DNA of 64,000 bases from Corbicula japonica (lineage: Eukaryota > Mollusca > Bivalvia > Venerida > Cyrenidae), in assembly GCA_038501625.1 (NCBI GenBank), contig JAZAYU010000177.1:248001-312000 (forward strand), given 5' to 3'. A program made the position numbers and the translations under genes. The notes under the pieces are model-generated. The model saw only the letters and a program-made list of their open reading frames with translations. It searched no databases and was not told the origin of the DNA. Shown here in pieces: positions 1 to 9,987 of this stretch (position 1 is the first letter of the stretch; every line of letters starts with the position of its first letter).

Positions 1-132
1 GTCATCTGACCAGGATCTACACAGTTTGCTTCTTAGTTAGAAAAAAACCCTAATGAATGAAAAAGCCAACAGAGTTGATCCTGATCAGATGGCACTGATG
101 TGCCATTTGATCTGGATCTACACTGTTGGTTT
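1..132. repeat. 60-bp palindromic dispersed repeat, two copies
   Basis: A partial copy at 1-33 and a full copy at 72-132. The full copy is an imperfect palindrome: GATCCTGATCAGATGGCA, a short spacer, TGCCATTTGATCTGGATC, then TACACTGTT. The same unit recurs at many places in both gene bodies of this window. Confidence 0.85.
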
Positions 133-729
133 ATGGGTTAGTCATATGCAACTGAGTAATGGGTTAATGTGTGCATGAATGTGAAAGACTGTTAAATATA
201 ACATCTATGTACCATGCATCTGTAGATTTGCAATACTGGTTGTTGTTACATATTTCCATTTTCCTCCATCACAGTAACAGAGAGATGCTGTTCAGTAGAA
301 TACCTTGTGAGTTCACTGTCTATTTTCATCTGATCCCTTTTCTTCTCAAGATTTTCTCCTTTGCATGGGCAAAAAAAGTGTAGATGAATTTTCTTTCAGT
401 TAAACACTTGTGTCACCCTCAGTTCTTCTTCAGATCAAATTTCAGAACAAACAATGTTTTTGTCACAAAATCCAAGTAAAAATGTCATATAATTCTGTCA
501 AATGTGATTCTGACCTAAAAGTGTTTGTCATAGCAATAAAATTTGTAATTTTGATGTGGGAATATAAAGAAATGGCAAATTTATTACCAACATCAAGTTT
601 AAGGATGGACAGCCAAAGCGAACCATAAGTATCACCTTTCCTTAGAAAGGGCAACACAACATTATGAATTTACATGATTCCAAAATAACACCTCTAAACA
701 ACTACTGTGTGTCAAACAAATCAGTATAC
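133..729. other. Intronic sequence, nothing recognised
   Basis: This lies downstream of exon 4 of the minus-strand TPR-like gene, in the intron that runs off the left edge. Short open frames on both strands have no coding character. No repeat was recognised beyond the palindrome at its left border. Confidence 0.5.
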
Positions 730-898
730 CTGTTGCTCTAGCTTGCATGGACTCTGCCATACACTGGTGCATGAGGACGTCAGACTCCAGCACGCGCACC
801 TCGGTCAGCAAGCGTTCCTCCTTGGTCAATCTCGGCACCTCGTTCAGAGGCATGTAGCACTCTCTCATTGCAGACAGACATTTCTTGTAGTCATTCTT
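730..898 (-). CDS. TPR-like protein gene, coding exon 4 (last exon in window)
   Basis: An internal exon of 169 nt. The acceptor is TTCTGTAG and the donor is ACAG followed by GTATAC. It encodes 56 residues plus one base of the next codon, beginning KNDYKKCLSAMRECYMPLNE. This is a charged, helical sequence with Leu-rich heptad-like spacing (E-E-R-L-L-T-E-V-R-V-L-E-S-D-V-L). It follows exon 3 so that G-I-M-A-L-Q-K-N-D-Y-K-K-C-L reads as a continuous TPR-type helix pair. The gene continues to the left of the window. Confidence 0.8.
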
Positions 899-1019
899 CT
901 ACAGAATCAAATCAAAAATATGTAAAAGAATCACTGTCATTACTGAAGAAATACACAATCAAAATAGATGTCCATTAACCTATTACTCATGGGATATGGC
1001 TGTTATCCCATGGGCAAAC

Positions 1020-1160
1020 AGTACAGATTCAGATCAGCTGGCACATCTGTGCCATTTCATCAGGATCTACACTATTTGCTTTTCGATTTTTTAGGTTATT
1101 TCTGACCAAGAAGCGACCACTGTAGATCCAGATCAGATTGCATTGATAGGGCAGCTGTTC
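1020..1160. repeat. 60-bp palindromic dispersed repeat
   Basis: A full copy at 1020-1082 (ATTCAGATCAGCTGGCAC, then GTGCCATTTCATCAGGATC and TACACTATTTGC) followed by a half copy at about 1112-1160, in intron 3 of the TPR-like gene. Confidence 0.8.
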
Positions 1161-1199
1161 TGCAATTACAATGGATGCACTTGCCAAAAACTGTATATA

Positions 1200-1391
1200 C
1201 AGGGGTTCCACTATGTGCTGAATCTCAAAGGTCATTTCGACCATTATTTGGGGATTCTGCTAATTATTAGCCAAAATACACCTTATTTAAGGAAAAAATG
1301 ACCCTTCTGCTAAAGTCCTAGGGATCAAAATAAGGCTTTTTGGAAATTTCAAGAGTCGAAGGGTCATCTCCCGGGTCAAATGGAACCCCTG
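1200..1391. mobile_element. Short hAT-like MITE (192 bp)
   Basis: It begins CAGGGGTTCCAC and ends AAATGGAACCCCTG, giving inverted termini of about 12 bp. The internal CCCGGGTCAAATGGAACC end also terminates the larger element at 28560-29835, so this looks like an internally deleted relative. Flanks are TATA-rich on both sides and an exact 8-bp duplication is not resolved. It sits in intron 3 of the TPR-like gene. Confidence 0.6.
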
Positions 1392-1574
1392 ATATATAGA
1401 TTAAAGGGTTATAGGTAAAATAAAAATATTACTGTATCAAGTTCTTAACTTACACTTGTGTGTTATCCGACGTGAAACCTACAGATCTGATTGTACTAAA
1501 AAATTAAAAATTTGGTTCAGAAAATCTTATTAAATTCTTAAAATATTTGGTATCAATCAACTCTGTTCAGATAC

Positions 1575-1762
1575 CTGTAACGCCATGATTCCCCTGTGGA
1601 ACTGACACTCTGCTAACTTTAAGTATGACTCTGCCTTCACAATGTCCACCTCGATAGCCTGGGAGATATCGTACAGGGCCTGACAGCGGGGATCAAAGTC
1701 CAGATTCTCCAGGATGTTACTGGACACATCCTCCCAGCATGCTCTGGTGTTAGACAGAACAC
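1575..1762 (-). CDS. TPR-like protein gene, coding exon 3
   Basis: An internal exon of 188 nt. The acceptor is TTATTTACAG and the donor is CAG followed by GTATCT. It completes the split Gly codon left by exon 2 and adds 62 residues (VLSNTRACWEDVSSNILENL at the start, then ECQFHRGIMALQ), leaving in phase 0. The A-E-S-Y-L-K-L-A-E-C-Q-F-x-R-G-I-M-A-L-Q stretch is again TPR-like. A minisatellite element ends 13 nt upstream of the acceptor, and its terminal CTCTTGT forms part of the pyrimidine tract. Confidence 0.82.
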
Positions 1763-1775
1763 CTGTAAATAATAA

Positions 1776-2860
1776 ACAAGAGGGTCCATATGACCCTGGG
1801 TCGCTCACCTGTCAACAACTGCTCAATGGTTGCAAGAGTTGTGTGCAAGTTTGGTAAAATCAAGTCAAAAATTTTAAAAAAATTAAGCTGCTTTTGTGGA
1901 GAAAATGTAACAAGATGATGCTCTATACCAAATATCTAAGCTCTAGGCCTTACGGTTTCAGAGAAGAAGATTTTTAAAGATTTACTATATAACACTATGT
2001 AATAAAAGCAGTGACCCCCGGGGCGGAGCCATTTTCAACCCCAGGAAAATAATTTGAACAACTTTTGTAGAGGACCACTACATGATGACACATACCAAAT
2101 ACCAAGGTTCTAGGCCTTGTGGTTTTAGAGAAGAAGATTTTTTTAAGTTTTCCCTATATAAGTCTATGTAAAACAAGTGACCCCTGGGGCGGGGCCATTT
2201 TTGACCCCAGGGGGATAGTTTGAACAATTTTGGTAGAGGACCACTAGATGATGCTGTATATCAAATATTAAGGCTCTAGGCCTTGTGCTTTTAAAGAAGA
2301 AGATGTTCATGTTTTTCCTATATAACTATATGTAAACCAAGAAGACCCTAGGGCGTGGCCGATTTTGGCCCAGGGGACACAATTTGAACAAATTCAGTAG
2401 ACATCCATTAGACAATGCTACTTACCAAATATCTAAGCTGTACGCATTGTGGTTTGTGAGAAGAAGATTTTTAAAGATATCCTATATAAGTCTATGTAAA
2501 ATGAAGTGACCCCTGGGGCGGGGCCAATTTTGACCCCAGGGAAATAATTTTAACAATCTTTGTAGAGTTCCACTAGAGGGTGCTAAATGCCAAATATCTT
2601 AGCTCTAGGCCTTGTGGTTTCGGAGAAGAAGATTTTTAAAGTGTTTCCTTAAGGTTGCCATGGCAACCAGAGTTCTGCATGAAATTGATTTCTTTGAACA
2701 AATTTGGAAGAGCTTCATGCAAGGAACATCCGTGGCAAGTTTCATCAACTTTGGCCCAGGGGTTTAAGAGGAGATGTCGTTTAAAGTAAAAGTTTACGGA
2801 CGGACGCCGGACAAATTGCGATCACAAAAGCTTACCTTGTCACTACGTGACAGGTGAGCT
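1776..2860 (-). mobile_element. HINE-like minisatellite element, GCTCACCTGTCA family
   Basis: Read on the minus strand it starts at 2860 with AGCTCACCTGTCACGTAGTG. Near its end TGACAGGTGAGC repeats that motif inverted, followed by hairpin GGGTCATATGGACCC and terminal CTCTTGT. Inside are about five diverged units of about 160 bp (GCCTTGTGGTTT, AGAAGAAGATTTTTAAAG, GACCCCTGGGGCGGGGCC). A TCCG-type run (GGCGTCCGTCCG) lies near the 5' end. It is inserted in intron 2 of the TPR-like gene with its 3' end 13 nt from exon 3. Confidence 0.75.
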
Positions 2861-2999
2861 AAAAACACTAATTTTATCAGAGGATATACTGTACTGTACA
2901 TGTTTTATGGTTGACAGCTTAACACTGTGACACATCCATTCAAGTCTACTGGAAAGTTTAACCCTAAAACCCATTGGTCATGGCTGTTTTTTATGGGTA

Positions 3000-3135
3000 A
3001 ACAGTGTAGATCCAGATCTGTCAGCACATCCAGGCAGTTTGATCAGGATGTACACTGTTCAAGTTTTGGTCAGAAAATGAATAGTGCAGATCCTGATCAG
3101 ATGGCATGGATGTACCAGTTGATCTGGATTGACTA
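3000..3135. repeat. 60-bp palindromic dispersed repeat, two copies
   Basis: Copies at 3000-3062 and 3078-3132, in intron 2 of the TPR-like gene. They share the cores TGTAGATCCAGATC and GATCAGGATGTACACTG, with the second copy in the CAGATCCTGATCAGATGGCA form. Confidence 0.75.
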
Positions 3136-3139
3136 TTTT

Positions 3140-4129
3140 TTAAGTTACTGTTATTACCAAGTTTTTTTTTATTTTAGTTAGCTGCCATCTCACCTTTGAC
3201 CTCTGGTTAAAAATAAAAGGTTGTGCAGAATGCTCTCACAAAGCTAACCCCATGTATACCAAGTTTCGTGAAAAGATCACAGGAACATTTTGAGTTATCG
3301 CAAGATCTAATTTTTACTGACAGAAAGACGGGTGAGTGGTAAACATATAGTCCACTCTAGGGGATTAAAAAGATATATCTACAGTTTTAGCCAAACAAAT
3401 CTGTTGACAAACATATAATCTTGAATCTAATGGTCCACATGTGTTGCCTAAAACTGAATTTGAAAGATGCAGATGATATATTCCAAATTCAAGTACTAAG
3501 TGAATAGGACATTACTTAGTAGTCTCAAAGACACAGACTACATTAAGTTTCATGTTAAAGCAATCTCACTTAAGTCAGATCTAACAAAATGTTAGATCTG
3601 ATGATGGACCGCAGATACTGTACATAAGTTATAGCGGTTTTCCCCGATTACAATTTTTAGAAATTGTCAACACAGGAAGCATGATTTATAACGCTTGCAA
3701 AATGATCTGAATACTTTAGAAATGAATGTAATACTACATAATCACATATATCTTCAGTAAAATATGTCTTACACAAGCTGGCGACTCTTTCCATGGTTTA
3801 AAATACTATGTTTACTTTCACTTTTGCAATATTGTAGGTGACAATCTGATTAGATCAAAGGGTTAGTGATAAAAGCATGTTATTATTATAGTAACTCGTA
3901 GTCAGATCCAGATAGCTTAGTGGTTTTCATGAGATGATTTTAATCAGATTGATATTATTGCTGAATTTGAAAGGGGCAATAGTGAAAAAGGAGTTATCAT
4001 TCTTGGTGTCATTGACTGCTTTGTTCATGCAGAAATATTCCAAGTATTTAGTGAATAGAACAAGTACTTATTAGTAATAGGCAACATTAAATTTCCTGTA
4101 AAAGTTGCATTTGGACGGGACATAACTCA
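3140..4129. other. Intronic sequence, degenerate repeats only
   Basis: No gene is seen. Stretches such as ACCAAGTTTCGTGAAAAGAT and GACAGAAAGACGGGTGAG resemble decayed minisatellite-element monomers, but no boundaries can be drawn. Confidence 0.4.
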
Positions 4130-4305
4130 ACTAGAATTATCACTGAAAGTGATTAAATACCCCCACATGTGTGCTTGATACTTGAACTGGGAATGCTTAT
4201 TTCTATTTTTAGTAACAGTAAAGAATGACCTTGACCCCACCAGGCCCATTTTCAATACAGACACTACCTATATAACAATTTATACCATACTATCTCATTA
4301 AGGAC

Positions 4306-5221
4306 CAGGGATTCTAAAATTTCCAAATCCCAATCGGACATTTGCCGCCGAAATTCCCGCCATTACGACCGACCCCCACCCACCCCAGCCAAAATTATCC
4401 CCCCTTCCCCCCCAATATCATCCGCAATCTCACCGACGCCGATCAATTGTTCGATCTTTATTTAATAATTTTCTACGTCCCACACAAAATAACATTTTTT
4501 TTACTGTCATCAAAGTCTGAATAAATCGGTAAGCTAAAAACGAAACCGAAAGTAAAAAGTTACATATGCACCGTTTACGTCACTCGTAAGGAAACTGCGT
4601 TGTGCTAGTCACTATGGGAATTAACAAAGTAGTCAACTTTTTGTGAAAGGCAACATTTTTAGTAAAATCTGCATTATATACGTTTCTTAAAATTTGAGTA
4701 ATTGCAATTTTAAACGTCCTTTTTATTTTATTCCGTCGTCGGTCAATTAGAATTACGCACATTGAACAAACTCATCTGTCTTTAATTGCAAACTGTTATA
4801 TTGTTTTCGTAAATTATGACAATCACAAATACTGAGTCTTTTAATTCAGTCATCAAACATTAGTTCGTTAATTACCCGCCTTTGACTAGCCGCAGTTCAA
4901 TTGCAAATTAAATGAACTCGTCCGTTGTTAAAATGAGACCATTTCCCGTTTCATCTATGCCGCAGGCTATTCTAGCGGCGTGTAGTGACTGTAGTCATGG
5001 TAGCAGAGTTGTGCAGTCGGTAATTGACAGGTTTATAGCGGATTAAGCGTGAAAAAATGTACATGTAGGTAATTTCCTTAACAAGTTATGGGCCACTAAG
5101 GGAAACTTATACTGACTGAAATTTTCATGACCGATTTTTCTTACCAATTTTGAAATTTTAATCGGACATTTTTACCGAAAATCGGTCAATGACCGATTTG
5201 CCGACGATTTTAGAATCCCTG
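4306..5221. mobile_element. hAT-like MITE with 8-bp TSD
   Basis: Termini CAGGGATTCTAAAAT and ATTTTAGAATCCCTG are perfect inverted repeats. They are flanked by an exact 8-bp duplication TTAAGGAC (4298-4305 and 5222-5229), the hAT hallmark. Subterminal AATCGGACATTT motifs recur at both ends. No transposase is seen. It is nested inside the minisatellite element 4130-6655. Confidence 0.85.
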
Positions 5222-5524
5222 TTAAGGACTAAAGTTATTGAGCATATACAGATTTTTCTATTTTTTAGTAACAGTGACCTTGACCCCACTGGTTTTACTT
5301 TCAATCCCAAAAGTCATCTTCACAGAAACCACCAATACACCAAATTTTATTCAAGAGTCTCATTCCAAGATATAGTTACTATAAGTTTTAAAGTTTAAAT
5401 CAGTGACCTTGACCCCCAGGCCACAAAGTCAAACCTAACCTGTATCTTGTTGAGTTACATATGTGTCCCAAAAAACAATTAAATCTATGCAGTATTTAAT
5501 GAGATATGGTCCAGAAACAATTTT

Positions 5525-5692
5525 CTGCGGGTTCGAGTCCCACCAGGGATGACTTTCGTCTGCAGTTTCCTCAATCCACATTCGGCGCGAGTACTGGTTG
5601 GAAACCCAGGAAGCAGTAATCGAGCTTGATTAATATAAGTTGGACTAACTTGTTTCACTATCGATGTAAAATAAATAAGTTTAAACTAAACT
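5525..5692 (+). mobile_element. tRNA-derived SINE fragment with 10-bp TSD
   Basis: It begins CTGCGGGTTCGAGTCCCACC, a perfect Pol III B box, followed by a SINE body and an A-rich tail (TTTAAACTAAACT). It is flanked by exact direct repeats AAACAATTTT (5515-5524 and 5693-5702). The A box is missing, so the copy is 5' truncated. It is inserted between monomers of the surrounding minisatellite element. Confidence 0.8.
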
Positions 5693-6740
5693 AAACAATT
5701 TTTCTATTTTTAGGTAACAGTGACCTTGACATTGACCCCAAAGGCCCCAAAGTCAAAACTAACCTGAATCTTTTGATGTTACATCTATGTCCCCAAAATG
5801 AATTTAATCTGTGAAGTATTTCACAAGTTATCATCCAGAAAGCATTTTTCTATTTTTAGTAACACTGACCTTGACATTGACCCCACCAGCCCCAAAATCA
5901 AACTTGACCTGCATCTAATGATGTTACACATGTGTAACAATAATTATTTAAATCTGTCAAGCCCTTCATGAGTTATCATCCAGAAACGATTTTTCTATTT
6001 TTAGTAACACTGACCTTGACACAGATCCCACTATCCCAAAAATCGAACTTGACCTGTATCTTATGATGTTACACTTGTGTACCAATAATTATTTAAATCT
6101 GTCAAGCCCTTCATGAGTTATCATCCAGAAAGCATTTTTCTATTTTTAGTAACAGTGACCTTGACACTGATCCCACCAGCCACAAAATCAAACTTGACCT
6201 GTATCGTATGATGTTACACATGTGTATCAAAAATTATTTAAATCTGTCAAGCCCTTCATGAGTAATCATCCGGAAACGTTTTTCCTATTTTTAGTAACAG
6301 TGACCTTGACACTGATCCCACCAGCCCCAAAGTCGAACTTGACCTGTATCTTTTGATGTTACACATGTCTACTAAAAATTATTTAAATCTGTCAAGCCCT
6401 TCATGAGTTATCATCTGGAAACGATTTTTCTATTTTTAGTAACAGTGACCTTGACACTGATCCCATCAGCCCCAAAATCAAACCTGACCTGTATCTTTTG
6501 ATGTTACACATGTGTACCAAAAATTATTTAAATCTGTCAAGCCCTTCATGAGTTATCATCTGGAAACGAAGAATCCGACCGACCGACCGACCGACCGACC
6601 GACCAACAAGCTCACTCCTATATACCCCCTCAAACTTCGTTTGTGGGGGTATAAAAAGAAACAGGAGTTATTATACTTGTTCGCCTCTAGCCCTGACATT
6701 GATCAGAACAAATGTTTGGCATGTAGGTTGAAATACTTAC

Positions 6741-6918
6741 CACTCAACCAGTCCTCAGATTTGACAGTTTTCCCATGTAAATAGGCGTAAGAAAAGTATT
6801 TAAATGCCTCCTTGCAGTGATAGAGAACCATATACATGTCCAGGTAAGAGATTTCACCATCTGCCATCAACTTAACCAGTCTCCAGCAAGACATTCCAAG
6901 GTTCTTAGCTGCTGATGC
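6741..6918 (-). CDS. TPR-like protein gene, coding exon 2
   Basis: An internal exon with acceptor TTTGTTTCAG and donor GTAAGT, 178 nt, entering in phase 0 and leaving in phase 1. It encodes 59 residues beginning ASAAKNLGMSCWRLVKL and including YLHGKTVKSEDWLS. Aromatic and alanine residues at helical spacing (A-A-K-N-L-G-x-x-x-W, then C-K-E-A-F-K-Y-F-x-Y-A) continue the TPR-like pattern of exon 1. A Mutator-like element ends only 26 nt upstream of the splice acceptor, so the branch-point region is very compressed. Confidence 0.82.
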
Positions 6919-6944
6919 CTGAAACAAAATAATTACTGATACTG

Positions 6945-7660
6945 CGGTCACCCGATTTACCGAAATCAATCGAATTACCAAAATCAACTGAAATCGACCG
7001 GGAATTACCGAAATCAACTTTATAAATTCATTTTTCCCCGTTATTAATGCTTATTTCAATAATTAGTGTGATTATAAAATGAATATTTATGAAAATAAAG
7101 ATGATTCAATTCAGAAATTTGATTTGAAATTGTAAAATGACCGTAGATGTGCGTATTAACATATAACGTTGTATGCCACAAACCGAAATCGGCGAGTTAA
7201 CTTCCTATTTATATATTAATTATGGCGTAAATCTGAAATAGATTGTAATAAATTAAAAATTTGTTCATACTGATATGTTAATACGTGTTTTTTTCATTAA
7301 ATTTCCTTAAAACTTGCTCAAAAAGTCAGCGGGCGAATTTCCGAAAGCGGGTCGCAAAGAGATACCGAACTACCGAAATCGACTTTTAAATTCATTTTCC
7401 CCAGTTACAAGTGATACATTATTCATTAATTGTGATAATATTATGAATGTTCATTAAAAATGTAGATTATTCAAATCAGAAATTTCATTGGACTCCAACA
7501 CTCGTAAAAATGACCGTAGATATGCGTACTAATTTATAACGTTACATACCGCAATCGGCTTGAAAACTTCATATTTATGTCATAAATATAGCGCCAATCT
7601 CGAATAAATTGATATAGATAAAAATGTGTTCATACTGACTCCTTAATAAGTTTATGTTCA
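6945..7660 (+). repeat. Left doubled inverted arm of the Mutator-like element
   Basis: Two related units in direct orientation. Both contain a GAAATC-rich tip, AAATTCATTTTTCCCC, GACCGTAGATRTGCGTA and TATAACGTT. The inverse counterpart occupies about 10950-11487. The outer unit ends at the TSD; the inner unit begins with GGGCGAATTTCCGAAAG. Confidence 0.75.
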
Positions 7661-8333
7661 TTGAGAAGACTGACACAACTGAAAATACACCAAATGGCCC
7701 TACGACTGACCAAATTGTTGAAAATTTCAGTTTCCAATCAGATCCAGATAACACTAAAAATTTGACAGAAGATCTATCAGTTGACGATTTCAGTTTTCGG
7801 TCTGATCCGGATGCATCTGAAAATATGTCTGTGCAGTTTGACAAAGATGCCATTATTAACGATGATAGAAAGGGTACATTGCATTCCGGTTTTATGGAAA
7901 TACAAGAATCAGTTCATTTGCTCCTCAAGGGAAATAAGGGTTTTCAAAACATTCCGGGTGGGGTAAAAGAAAATGTTTACTTTTTGATTGAAAATTCAAC
8001 CAATTTAGAAAAAAGAACAAATAAAAAACGCAGTAATTTTGCCGACGATTGTAGGGTTTGGGATGGAACTAAAGGCTCTTCTCCAAAAACTTATTACCTT
8101 AAGGAGCCAAATGGCTGTTTAAAACAAATTCTTCTGAAAAACGGTTTATTTTGCTATCGGAAAACTATGAACAAAAAAACCCTGAATATATTGCATTTGA
8201 AAACCAACCAGCTAATGAAAATGTAATTTCTGTACAAAGATATAACACGCATTTGAAAGTCGACCCAAATTACAAAAAACGCGTAACTTGGCTTGGGGAC
8301 TCTGGACTACAGAGTAGAATTGCAATTGTAGAA
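7654..8333 (+). pseudogene. Protein-coding remnant inside the Mutator-like element
   Basis: An open frame of 190 codons (7654-8226) with a tandem repeat (F-S-F-Q-S-D-P-D and F-S-F-R-S-D-P-D) and a C-terminal half containing D-D-C-R-V-W-D-G-T-K-G. A frameshift near 8140 moves the reading frame, which then continues as S-V-Q-R-Y-N-T-H-L-K, then Y-K-K-R-V-T-W-L-G-D-S-G and A-I-V-E-Y. It is cut at 8334 by a TA-flanked MITE. Skipping the MITE continues the frame as V-G-R-F-P-D before a stop. It looks like a decayed transposon-encoded or captured protein. I do not recognise the family with confidence; a Mutator transposase N-terminal region is one possibility to test. Confidence 0.5.
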
Positions 8334-8335
8334 TA

Positions 8336-9149
8336 CCGTATATTCCCTATTTAACGCCCCCGGGGGCGTTACATTTTGCAAAAGGGGGGCGTTTAATAGA
8401 GACCAATTATTGACAAAATGTAGTTTTTAATAATTGTGTTATCGTATTCCGTTGTGCAAAACGCGCATTGATGTATAACGCGCACCCATAATTTGATAAA
8501 ATTCGGATGTATAACGCGCATCAAAAATCGGCGCGAACGTAAAATTTGGCGCCGATCTGGCCTTTTTGTGTTGAAATAAAATATAACAAAGTAAAGAAAA
8601 TCTTAAATAAACAATAGACAGTAAAATAAATCGGCGCGAATGAGAAAAATCGGCGCGAACGTAAGAAAATTCGGTGCCGATCTGGCCTTTTTGTGTCGAA
8701 ATAAAATATTACAAAGTAAAGAAAATCTTAAATTAACAATAGACAGTAAAACAAATCGGCGCGAATGAGAAAAATCGGCGCGAACGTAAGAAAATTCGGC
8801 GCCGATCTGAACTACCGTATTTGAGTCGAAGTTAAATATTACAAAGTAAAGATAATCTTTAAAAAAACAATAAAGACAGTAAAATAAAATCGGTGCCGAC
8901 ATAAGAAAAATCGGCGGGAATGAAAAAAATCGGCGCCGATTTAAGTATTACATTTTGTGCTAGGGTAAAATATTACGAAGAAGAGAAAAACTTTAATAAA
9001 CAATTAAAATAGACAGTAAAATAACCATTTTATTTCACGCAAACATGTCACCACCTACACCAATGTCATGGTAATTCACTTGTCTACTTTTGAAAAAAGA
9101 CTGGGGGGGGCGTTTATTAGGGGAGGGGCGTTTAATAGGGAATATACGG
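8336..9149. mobile_element. TA-flanked MITE with internal 120-bp tandem repeats
   Basis: Termini CCGTATATTCCCTATT and AATAGGGAATATACGG form inverted repeats of about 25 bp (one mismatch) ending in AACGCCCC, flanked by TA on both sides. Inside are four units of about 120 bp with AAATCGGCGCGAACG, TCGGCGCCGATCTGGCC and TTACAAAGTAAAG. Removing it with one TA restores the reading frame of the surrounding coding remnant. Confidence 0.75.
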
Positions 9150-9235
9150 TATGTAGGACGATTTCCTGACTGAGATACAGCGGACGAACCATTACAGGAA
9201 ATACAGACAACACATTGAACATGAGACGAGATACC

Positions 9236-9520
9236 CACATGAACGCCGTAGTCTGTTGTTGGACGCAGGTATTGTGTGATTAATTGCTGTGTCAATACAC
9301 AGCCGGCAGATCTTACCTTAAACATCACCGCTGTAAAAATTATTCTTTTCTGTTTTTGTGTTGTATGTATTATTTGTAAAATAATCATTTACAGCCTACA
9401 TAGCAGTGCTGTGTGATGAGACAGTAATTAATCACATGAACGCCGTAGTCTGTTGTTGGACGCAGGTATTGTGTGATTAATTGCTGTGTCAATACACAGC
9501 CCACAGATCTTACCTTAAAC
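9236..9520 (+). repeat. Direct duplication of an 88-bp segment
   Basis: CACATGAACGCCGTAGTCTG through CCAATACACAGC-like sequence to CTTACCTTAAAC occurs at 9236-9322 and again at 9432-9520, about 196 bp apart and nearly identical. Both copies include GGACGCAG followed by GTATTG, which looks like an exon end with a splice donor. Confidence 0.7.
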
Positions 9521-9590
9521 CTCAGATTTATACAATAAATAACAAAACATACACGGATCTGGTATTTATTATTTTGAGTTTAACAAACTC

Positions 9591-9963
9591 ATTTTAAACT
9601 AAACACTTTTCTCACATCGTAGAAATATTTTACATGTCCCTTGTCGTTGAATTGAACGAGATAAGCAGCGTAGTGTTGTGGAAATTTGACTGTTGAAACT
9701 CTTTTGAGTTAGCAAAGGGTCCTTTATGAACTTTCCTCTCTCTCTGTGAACGATATCTTCTTCACGCCCGCCTGTTTCAAGTGTCCAACAATAGCACCAA
9801 TAAATCCGGCGAGGTCTTTAGGTCTCGTGTCGTGTATAAAATCATTACACCCTATCGTGAGTATAACTACTTGGGGCTTGAATTCCTTCAGTTTCTGCAT
9901 AGCTTCCGCTGAGTAAAGCTCTGCTGTCGTGCCACCAACTCCCAAGAATCGTACAGTCGCTGG
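9591..9963 (-). pseudogene. SGNH/GDSL hydrolase-like gene fragment inside the Mutator-like element
   Basis: After a splice-like acceptor (GGTTCCAG) the minus strand encodes A-T-V-R-F-L-G-V-G-G-T-T-A, then F-K-P-Q-V-V-I-L-T-I-G-C-N-D-F. These fit blocks II (Gly) and III (G-x-N-D) of SGNH hydrolases. The frame ends at 9727 after H-L-K-Q-A-G-V-K-K. Another frame further on reads K-F-P-Q-H-Y-A-A-Y-L-V-Q-F to a stop near 9591, suggesting a frameshift. The catalytic Ser block and the C-terminal D-x-x-H block are absent. The open frame extending to 10119 is an insertion of the neighbouring MITE, not part of the domain. This is a captured or decayed gene piece. Confidence 0.5.
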
Positions 9964-9987
9964 AACCAGTAAGTAAACCAAATAAAA

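Larger units (their letters stand above)
4130..6655 (-). mobile_element. HINE-like minisatellite element, TATACCCCC family, with nested insertions
   Basis: On the minus strand it starts at about 6655 with TATACCCCCACAAACGAAG folding back on GAGGGGGTATA, then a GGTC microsatellite (about 6576-6604). Six or more units of about 140 bp follow (GTAACAGTGACCTTGACACT, TGTTACACATGTGTACC, GTCAAGCCCTTCATGAGTTA). It ends near 4130 with GGGGGTATTTAATCAC, hairpin ATCACTTTCAGTGAT and CTAGTT. A hAT MITE (4306-5221) and a SINE (5525-5692) are inserted in it. It sits in intron 2 of the TPR-like gene. Confidence 0.75.

Noticed and set aside
8280..8330. G-D-S-G motif at about 8297 as the catalytic Ser block of an SGNH hydrolase
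   Set aside because: The preceding Y-K-K-R-V-T-W-L and following A-I-V-E-Y do not fit an SGNH block I, and it is on the opposite strand from the G-x-N-D fragment.
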